NCBI RefSeq assembly: GCF_023715895.1
Contig: NZ_JAMBOO010000025.1
Span: 1-60,439 of the forward strand
Direction: 5' to 3'
Source: Domibacillus indicus
GTDB lineage: Bacteria > Bacillota > Bacilli > Bacillales > Domibacillaceae
Length of the DNA stretch: 60,439 nt
Shown in pieces: positions 54,413 through 60,439 of this stretch. Numbering within the stretch: the stretch's first letter is position 1; each line of letters begins with the position of its first letter. Position numbers and translations under genes: made by a program. The notes below the pieces were generated by a model. It ran no database searches and was not told where the DNA came from. It saw nothing but the letters and a program-made list of their open reading frames with translations.

Positions 54413-55162
54413 TTATGCCTCCTTGGCTGATTTTCGAAATTCCGATGGTGTGCATCCTGTCATTTTCTTAAAGTTGTTGCTAAAGTAAGCGACATCTCCA
54501 TAACCAACCCTATCTGCAATTTCCGACATTCTTAACGTGGTGTGCAGAAGGAGATGCTTTCCCTCTTCAATACGAAGCTCGGTTAAATAATCAATAAATT
54601 TTTTATTTAATTGCTGCTTAAAAAGCTGGCTCAAGTAACTCGGGTTCACATGAACTTTTTGGGCTGTGTCATGCAGTGTTACTTCATTCAGGGGCGTCTT
54701 TCGTATATATTCGAGTACCTGCTCAATTGTCGTAGAGGGGACAGCCGGATTGCTAGCTGTACTTAAAGCTGTTTTTATTTGCTTACCGGCCTCTTCCATT
54801 TGAAGCCATTTTTCAAGGCTTGCCCGCAAGTCCTCTTCTTCAATCGGTTTTAAAAGATAGTCCATTACGCCGCTTCTCAGTGCCTGCTGGACAAATTGAA
54901 ATTCATCATGAACGCTGATCACAATAACATCCTGCTTTTCTTTAACGTTAGCGAGCTCTTTTACAAATGTCATTCCATCCATGATTGGCATTCTCACATC
55001 TGTCATGATTAAATCCACTTGATTTTCTTTTAACCACTCTAGCGCCTGGAGCCCGTTTTCACATTCCTGAACGACTTCTACAGGCAGATTAAGCTTGTTG
55101 ATTGTCCACTTTAGTGCTGTACGGACCCAGCGTTCATCATCCACTAATAAAATCCGCTTCAT
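54413..55162 (-). CDS. Response regulator, short YesN/AraC type
   Basis: 249 residues, ATG 55162 after AGGGAGGAAGCG; it overlaps the kinase stop by 4 nt. Receiver (VDDERW; Asp in DLIMTDVRMP; Lys in LLKPIEE) joined directly to an AraC double HTH (NEVTLHDTAQKVHVNPSYLS; YFSNNFKKMTGCTPSEFR). Lacks the long middle region of the other YesN-like protein here. Probable activator of the TRAP and GH3 promoters. Confidence 0.9.
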   Translation of the reverse strand: MKRILLVDDERWVRTALKWTINKLNLPVEVVQECENGLQALEWLKENQVDLIMTDVRMPIMDGMTFVKELANVKEKQDVIVISVHDEFQFVQQALRSGVMDYLLKPIEEEDLRASLEKWLQMEEAGKQIKTALSTASNPAVPSTTIEQVLEYIRKTPLNEVTLHDTAQKVHVNPSYLSQLFKQQLNKKFIDYLTELRIEEGKHLLLHTTLRMSEIADRVGYGDVAYFSNNFKKMTGCTPSEFRKSAKEA

Positions 55163-57000
55163 ATCGCTTCCTCCCTGCTGCCGGCGGTTAAAGGCACGCA
55201 CATCGTGACTACGGTGCCCTCGCCAGGCTTGCTTTGAATGTCTATTCCATATTCCTCTCCGAATAAATACAGAATGCGCTGATGAACATTTATCAGTCCG
55301 ATATGCTCCCCGCTGCTGACTGCGGAATGCCGCTTTAAGTTATACTTCATTTCGGACAGCACTTCTTCTTCCATGCCTGAACCATTGTCGGAAATAGAAA
55401 TGATGCACGCTTTTTCGGACACGCGAAGCACTGCGATCGAAATCATTATTTGACGGCTGCTTTGACCGAAGGCATGCACAAAACAATTTTCTACGATCGG
55501 CTGCAAGGAAAATTTGACCACTTCTACTTGCTCCGCCCATGCCGGAATAGAAAGCTTATAGTCAAATCGATCACCAAAACGGAACTTTTGAACCTGCAGA
55601 TACATTTCGCAGAATTTCACTTCTTCCCTGAGACTGACCGTTAGTGTGTTATTTTTCAAGTTGTATCGTAGCAGCTTTCCGAGTGAATTTGACATCACGG
55701 CAATATCTTCCTGGCTTCCTTCAAGCGCCATTCCCCGGATCGTTTCGAGCGAATTATATAAAAAGTGTGGATTAATCTGCGATTGAAGCATCTTCAGCTC
55801 ACTTTCTTTTTGTTTTAATGAAAGCTCGGCTTCTTTTAGTTTTGATACGTAAACTTCATCAAGAAGGGCAGACAGCTTTTCAACCGTGTTGTTAAAACCC
55901 ATTGTCAGCTGGCCGATTTCATCTTTTGACTCAACATGTACTCTGCCGTCAAGCTTGCCTACTTCCACCTCTTTCATAAAATACTGTAAGCGCTTAATCG
56001 GACGAACGAGTGCAGAGGCAAATCCATAGCCGGCAAGATAAGCCGCAACGAGGGCTACAATAATTGTGATCAGAATCGTTTTCCTGATTTGATTAATACC
56101 CATCGTTAAATTGTCGTATGGAACAGACGTCAGAAACGTCCAGCCGAGATTGGAAGAATGGGTATACGTGACAAAGTTTTTCGTGTCGTTTTTCAGCATG
56201 ACCGAATCGCTGTCTTCTATTTTCAGCTTTGATAGCAGCTCCGTGTCTCCATTTTGCCCCAGCCTGCTGTAATCGGGGTGATAAACATAATGCCCTTCTG
56301 CGTCCAATATGGAAAATGATCCGTTTCTGGTGATCGTGACTTTGTTTGAAATTTCTTCAATGCGTCTGAAATTAATATCAATTACCAGCATTCCTACAGG
56401 CTTGAGCGTTTGTGAATTGTAAAGCCTGCGCACGAGCGAAATAACAGGCTGTTCCTTATCTTTTGTTTTCAATGTCCGGCTGACAAGTCTAATCATGCCG
56501 TTATGAGGAATAGACTCATACCAATATTCTTCTTTCATTTTCGGAGCGGGATAATAATTCCGGTTTCCAAGTGTATCGATCACTCTTCCCGAGTCTGTCA
56601 TGATGGTGATATTTGAAATATCTGGTCTAGAGTATTCCTGAAGTTCAAGGAAATTGCGGACAGCACTGCTGAGGGTTTCTTCTTGGCCGCTTTTCTCAGC
56701 GTCTGCTTGTATAAAATCTTCCACTTCAGATGAGTTAATAATTTTCAGGCTGGTAATTTCAAACTCCTGCAAATAATACTCTATATTTGACTCGGCCTGA
56801 TCGATCACATGCAGACTGGAAAGCCGGACTTCTTTCTCAATTTCTATCGCTGACCGCTGGTAGGAAATAATGCCAACCGCTAAAACGGGGAGGATGACTA
56901 ATAAGCTGGAGAAAACAAACAGCTTATGCATAAAAGGCTGATCTCTTAATAAAATAAAGCGGTCCATAAACTCAATCCATTTTCTCCTTCTTCGCTTCAT
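55159..57000 (-). CDS. Sensor histidine kinase, YesM/LytS type
   Basis: 613 residues: first membrane helix (KLFVFSSLLVILPVLAVGII), Cache-type extracellular sensor (about 45-300), second helix (TILITIIVALVAAYLAGYGF), HAMP, phospho-His in NPHFLYNSLETIRGM, ATP site SLQPIVENCFVHA and DNGSG. Probably senses a sugar acid. It follows dctP by 77 nt, with a weak hairpin between. Confidence 0.92.
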   Translation of the reverse strand: MKRRRRKWIEFMDRFILLRDQPFMHKLFVFSSLLVILPVLAVGIISYQRSAIEIEKEVRLSSLHVIDQAESNIEYYLQEFEITSLKIINSSEVEDFIQADAEKSGQEETLSSAVRNFLELQEYSRPDISNITIMTDSGRVIDTLGNRNYYPAPKMKEEYWYESIPHNGMIRLVSRTLKTKDKEQPVISLVRRLYNSQTLKPVGMLVIDINFRRIEEISNKVTITRNGSFSILDAEGHYVYHPDYSRLGQNGDTELLSKLKIEDSDSVMLKNDTKNFVTYTHSSNLGWTFLTSVPYDNLTMGINQIRKTILITIIVALVAAYLAGYGFASALVRPIKRLQYFMKEVEVGKLDGRVHVESKDEIGQLTMGFNNTVEKLSALLDEVYVSKLKEAELSLKQKESELKMLQSQINPHFLYNSLETIRGMALEGSQEDIAVMSNSLGKLLRYNLKNNTLTVSLREEVKFCEMYLQVQKFRFGDRFDYKLSIPAWAEQVEVVKFSLQPIVENCFVHAFGQSSRQIMISIAVLRVSEKACIISISDNGSGMEEEVLSEMKYNLKRHSAVSSGEHIGLINVHQRILYLFGEEYGIDIQSKPGEGTVVTMCVPLTAGSREEAI

Positions 57001-57032
57001 TGTCTTCCTCCCCTTTTATACAGATAGAACCC

Positions 57033-57050
57033 GGCACGCGTAAGCATGCC
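57033..57050 (-). terminator. Weak hairpin between dctP and the kinase gene
   Basis: GGCATGC/GCGTGCC stem with a TTAC loop but no good T tract. It may lower expression of the signalling genes relative to the transporter. Confidence 0.45.
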
Positions 57051-57077
57051 AGGCAAGCCTTCTATTCTATCATACGG

Positions 57078-58100
57078 TTACGGACGTGCTTCTTCAATAG
57101 CATCCATAATATCCTGGTGATCTTTTGAATACTTTTCGACTACTGGTTTTACAGCGTCCTGCAAAGGTTTCATATCTTTTACTTCAGTGAAAGTAACGCC
57201 TTCGTCTTTTAATTTCTTTTCAGAACGTTCCTCCCATTTTGCCCATTCAGCTTTTTGTGTTTCAACAGAATCAAGCGCAGCCTGCTTGATAATTTCCTGA
57301 TCCTCTTTATCTAACTTATCCCAGATTGTATCACTCATCAACAACACTTCCGGAGTCCGCTGATGATGATCCAATAACACATGTTTCGCTTCCTGGTAAT
57401 GGTTAGAAGAGTCGAGACTTGGCAAATTGTTTTCAGCTCCATCAATGATACCTGTTTGCAGGGCACTAAATACTTCTCCGTATGGCATCGGTGTTGCACT
57501 TGCACCAAGTGCGCTTAAGAAATCAATATTAATTTCACTCTGCTGGACGCGAATTTTCATCCCTTCCAAGTCTTTAATGCTCTTCAATTTTTTTGTAGCA
57601 TAAAAACTGCGTGAACCGGAATCGTAATACGCAAGCCCTTTCATTTTTGATTGTTCTAATCCGTCAAGAAGCTCTGTTGCTTTTTTGCTTCCAAGGAAGT
57701 TCCATAAATGTTCCTCGCTTTCAAAAATATATGGAAGAGCCAGGACAGAGAAATCTTTATTGAATTCAGCTAATGGACTGGCATTGATTCTAGTAAATTC
57801 AATTGCGCCGAGCTGAACCTGCTCTAATACTGACTTTTCATCACCAAGCTGTGCAGAAGGAAAGACTTCAATTTTAATACGCCCATCCGTTCTTTCTTCA
57901 ACTAGTTCAGCAAACTTCTCGTCTCCAACAACAGTCGGGTAATCAGCCGGCTGATTGTCCGCCAGCCGGAATGTGTAGCTTGCTTTCTTTCCATCAGCTG
58001 CTTCTCCTGAGCCTGCTCCTTCTTCACTGCCGCAGCCCGCCATCACAGCACTTGCAAACATAACGGAAGCTAAAATCCCCTTAAATTTCTTGTTTTTCAT
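57078..58100 (-). CDS. dctP: TRAP transporter solute-binding lipoprotein DctP
   Basis: 340 residues, ATG 58100 after AAAAGGGGATG. Lipobox MAGC (Cys about 22), then a DctP fold with the ligand arginine region GMKIRVQQSEINIDFLSALGA and TMPYGEVFSALQTGIIDGAENN without its first residue. DctP proteins bind carboxylates, usually uronates or dicarboxylates. Transcribed after dctM and dctQ. Confidence 0.9.
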   Translation of the reverse strand: MKNKKFKGILASVMFASAVMAGCGSEEGAGSGEAADGKKASYTFRLADNQPADYPTVVGDEKFAELVEERTDGRIKIEVFPSAQLGDEKSVLEQVQLGAIEFTRINASPLAEFNKDFSVLALPYIFESEEHLWNFLGSKKATELLDGLEQSKMKGLAYYDSGSRSFYATKKLKSIKDLEGMKIRVQQSEINIDFLSALGASATPMPYGEVFSALQTGIIDGAENNLPSLDSSNHYQEAKHVLLDHHQRTPEVLLMSDTIWDKLDKEDQEIIKQAALDSVETQKAEWAKWEERSEKKLKDEGVTFTEVKDMKPLQDAVKPVVEKYSKDHQDIMDAIEEARP

Positions 58101-58141
58101 CGTGTACATCCCCTTTTCTTTTATTTTATCCATTCGTTCTG

Positions 58142-59437
58142 TTAGTCTGCCAGCATATTTGGCAGCCACATCACAACGTCTGGAATATACGTGATGACTA
58201 ATAGAACAACAATTAATGCATAGAAAAATGGCAGCATCGCTTTTGTGGCTTCCTGTATAGATACCTTACCAATTGCTGAACCCACAAACAACACGGTTCC
58301 AACCGGCGGTGTCAGCAAGCCGATTCCCGCATTCAATATAAGGATAATGCCAAAGTGTACTGGATCCATTCCAAGGTTTGTCACTACAGGTAATAAAATA
58401 GGCGTCATAATTAAAATCATCGGCGCCATATCCATTGGGGCTCCAAGCAGCAACAGCAAAATGTTGATGATTAGCAGGATGATAATTGGGTTATCTGAAA
58501 TCTGCAAAAATAAATCGGTGATCATGCCCGGTATTTGCAAATAAGCAAGCGTCCAGCCAAAGGAAGCGGAAGCAGCGATTAAGAAAAACACCATTGATAC
58601 TGTTCTCATCGTCCGCTTTAAAATATTCCAAATACTTGAGATCGGCGCTTCACGATAAACGAAAAATGCCAGAATAAATGCGTACAAGCAGGCAAGTGCA
58701 CCAGATTCTGTTGCTGTAAACCAGCCGCTCAAAATACCGCCAAGAATAATGACGGCGGGGCTTAGTGATAAAAAGCCATGAATTAAAATTCCTGATATTT
58801 CCGATTTCGGTACAGGCTCCGCTTTTCCATATCCGCGCTTTCTGGCAATCACATAACTTGTGATCATAAGCGCTGTGAGCATCATAACGCCTGGAACGAT
58901 ACCTGCCATAAACAGGCTGGCAATCGACACACCACCGGCGGCGAGTGAGTAAAGGACAAGATTGTGACTTGGCGGAACAACTACCCCTTGAATGGCTGAA
59001 GCAATGGTAACACCTACCGCATAATCGGCTTGGTAGCCATTCTTTTTCATCATCGGCACCATCACAGAGCCGACAGACGATACATCTGCAACCGCAGAGC
59101 CGGAAATGTTCCCAAAAAACAAGGCAGCGACGCTATTGACCATTGCCAGCCCTCCCCGAATCCGCCCGACCATCAAACTTGCAAACCGGACAATTCGTAA
59201 AGCGAGCCCTCCTTCACTCATGATTTGACCTGTTAATATGAAAAATGGAATCGCCAGTAAAGAAAATGAATTAATTCCTTGAACCATTTGCTGGCCGATG
59301 ACAGGCATTGGCACCTTCAGGTAGATCACGGTAATCAGTGATGAAACAACAAGTGTAAGAGCGATGGGAAAACGAAGCAATATCAATCCAACAAAACTAA
59401 CCAATAATATTATGGTGCCGACTGTATTGATGTCCAC
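58142..59437 (-). CDS. dctM: TRAP transporter large permease DctM
   Basis: 431 residues, about 12 membrane helices, with the family segments FFGNISGSAVADVSSVGSVM, the VVPPSHN loop and GAPMDMAPMILIMTPI. Carries out sodium-driven uptake with DctQ and DctP. Starts 1 nt after dctQ ends; no defect. Confidence 0.93.
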   Translation of the reverse strand: MDINTVGTIILLVSFVGLILLRFPIALTLVVSSLITVIYLKVPMPVIGQQMVQGINSFSLLAIPFFILTGQIMSEGGLALRIVRFASLMVGRIRGGLAMVNSVAALFFGNISGSAVADVSSVGSVMVPMMKKNGYQADYAVGVTIASAIQGVVVPPSHNLVLYSLAAGGVSIASLFMAGIVPGVMMLTALMITSYVIARKRGYGKAEPVPKSEISGILIHGFLSLSPAVIILGGILSGWFTATESGALACLYAFILAFFVYREAPISSIWNILKRTMRTVSMVFFLIAASASFGWTLAYLQIPGMITDLFLQISDNPIIILLIINILLLLLGAPMDMAPMILIMTPILLPVVTNLGMDPVHFGIILILNAGIGLLTPPVGTVLFVGSAIGKVSIQEATKAMLPFFYALIVVLLVITYIPDVVMWLPNMLAD

Positions 59438-59438
59438 G

Positions 59439-59936
59439 TTATATTTCCTCCTCTATGCCCTGGTGCCGGGTTGTCTGAATGTTAAACAAATGAAGCAGTG
59501 CATAACCGGAAATCATCATCCCCGTAATCGGCATAGCCAAATAGGTAACGCTGCTCGGAAGTTTTGTTGCCGGCAGAGTAGAATCCATCATCAGCACGGT
59601 GAAATCCCAGCCTTGAATCACAAGGTACATCCCAAAAGCCAGTGTGCTCAGCATAATGACTTTATCCCAAACTTTGTTGAATTTTTTAGAAAACAGGTTT
59701 GTGAATGAGTCAATGCCTAAATGAATGTACTCGCGAAAGCCAATCGCGATGGACATAAATGCAAACCAGGCAAGCAATAGAAGTGTAACTTCCTCTGACC
59801 AGAAAAAAACAAAATTAAATAACTTTCGGGTCATGACTTGCATTGTGACAACAAAAATTAATGCAACAAGCGATAATAGCGCTGCCTTCTCAAAAATCGA
59901 ATCAATCCATAACCCGGCTTTTTTAATGAAGTTCAT
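59439..59936 (-). CDS. dctQ: TRAP transporter small permease DctQ
   Basis: 165 residues, four membrane helices and the DctQ pattern VFFWSEEVTLLLLAWFAFM followed by GFREYIHLGID. First gene of the operon. ATG follows CAGGAGGATTCAA, and upstream lie a cre box, a -10 box and the shared operator. Confidence 0.92.
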   Translation of the reverse strand: MNFIKKAGLWIDSIFEKAALLSLVALIFVVTMQVMTRKLFNFVFFWSEEVTLLLLAWFAFMSIAIGFREYIHLGIDSFTNLFSKKFNKVWDKVIMLSTLAFGMYLVIQGWDFTVLMMDSTLPATKLPSSVTYLAMPITGMMISGYALLHLFNIQTTRHQGIEEEI

Positions 59937-59951
59937 TTGAATCCTCCTGTC

Positions 59952-59965
59952 TGAAAGCGTTTTCT
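59952..59965 (-). promoter_or_regulatory. cre site of the TRAP operon
   Basis: CcpA-type box, plus-strand TGAAAGCGTTTTCT, 7 nt downstream of TAAAAT (59973-59978), the same layout as at the GH3 gene. Confidence 0.7.
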
Positions 59966-60005
59966 TAACCTTATTTTAGAAATTTCAGAAAGATTAAGAT
60001 ATACA

Positions 60006-60036
60006 TTTTTTTTAGGAGAATTTGTGATTTTTTTAT
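60006..60036 (-). promoter_or_regulatory. Putative YesN-type operator, TRAP promoter
   Basis: Second copy of the 31-bp motif TTTTTTTTAG-N7-TGTGATTTTTTTAT, 27 nt upstream of the -10 box TAAAAT. Confidence 0.65.
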
Positions 60037-60049
60037 GTGTGCGTCTATT

Positions 60050-60195
60050 AAAAATAAAAAAGCCCCAATGATTCAGCCAGTACAGCCGCAGCAGCTGCCC
60101 CGGTTGGCATCGCCCGTTCACTTTTAATCGATGTACGGGCAATCGGGACACCTTTTAAGATTTCCAGCGTCGCCGGTGCAGGGACAGGATGTTCC
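60050..60195 (-). pseudogene. larC: larC internal fragment
   Basis: The minus strand reads EHPVPAPATLEILKGVPIA, then KSERAMPTGAAAAAVLAE, the central LarC signature (PVPAPAT-x-E-I-L-K-G and PTGAA). A stop lies just before it and TAA TAG right after. With the 3' fragment at 50.5 kb it suggests one larC gene broken by the DNA in between. The last 240 bp of the window show small hairpins but no gene I recognise. Confidence 0.7.
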
Positions 60196-60439
60196 CATCA
60201 CGCCATTTTAAACAAGGAAAGATCCCCCTTACCCCAAAGAAAATAGCAGCCCTTAAAGGAACTGCTGCAGCTTGTAGACAAAGCCTTCATTTTGAAGGCG
60301 ATGTTTACAGGCTTTTTCTTACGATTAGTCAACAGATTTTCTTTATTTCCATCAAATAATTAAAAGACCATGTTCCTGAAAGAATGAGACTAAGATTTAA
60401 ATTCTAGTTTTAGACATGACAAATAATCCTAGCACATAT

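Noticed and set aside
59933-60151. 72-codon frame upstream of dctQ
   Set aside because: It runs through the operator and promoter; the larC fragment is in a different frame.

Overview
The window looks like chromosomal DNA from a Bacillaceae-type Firmicute. Low-GC genes, strong AGGAGG ribosome binding sites, GTG/TTG starts, CcpA cre boxes, a tcyABC cystine importer, an RsbR-type stressosome paralogue and YesM/YesN-type two-component systems all point that way. No species is claimed. Nearly everything after 3.6 kb is on the minus strand.

Layout. 0-0.33 kb: a minus-strand tRNA array (Asp, fMet, Ser and an odd Asn/Ala chimera). 0.46-0.89 kb: a dead tnpB. 1.15-3.43 kb: tcyABC. 3.77-4.60 kb: an RsbR paralogue. 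5.07-10.05 kb: a gene graveyard (GGDEF, M20 peptidase, DUF326 and frameshifted remnants) mixed with intact genes: a fused serine dehydratase, a YdeI-CDGSH protein, a VOC protein and a tiny CxxCxGxG protein. 10.1-16.3 kb: a threonine synthase-like enzyme and a marR-arylsulfotransferase-SsuABC-type operon behind a large hairpin. 17.4-29.7 kb: a Gram-positive Pel-type exopolysaccharide locus (epimerase-PelD fusion, PelE, DUF2194 protein, PelF, PelG) continuing into CotH kinase, VTC and DUF4956 genes. It is followed by a class I c-di-GMP riboswitch before a decayed GH114 hydrolase gene, which faces an intact GH114 paralogue.

30.27-30.40 kb: a promoter-pseudoknot-terminator unit that looks like a small RNA or compact riboswitch. 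30.8-32.3 kb: an intact tnpB-only IS200/IS605-type element sitting inside the loop of an older terminator. 32.6-39.8 kb: an aromatic-ring degradation operon (FAD monooxygenase, cyclase, FAA hydrolase, C-C hydrolase, extradiol dioxygenase) with an AraC regulator and an MFS transporter. 40.3-50.4 kb: a carbohydrate ABC importer without its own ATPase, its two-component system, two Gfo/Idh/MocA dehydrogenases and a YesL protein. 50.5-60.2 kb: a secreted GH3 glucosidase, a Gfo/Idh dehydrogenase, a second two-component system and a TRAP transporter, flanked by fragments of larC.

How the parts fit. The Pel locus shows two levels of c-di-GMP input: a conserved RxxD inhibitory site in the PelD part and a GEMM-I riboswitch at the hydrolase gene. 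The two carbohydrate blocks each carry a pair of promoters that share a distinctive upstream motif at a fixed distance from the -10 box, plus cre boxes. The simplest reading is that each YesN-like regulator activates its own pair of promoters under CcpA control. Several remnants (tnpB, larC, GGDEF, DUF326, M20, GH114) and repeat families show repeated insertion and decay at operon borders.
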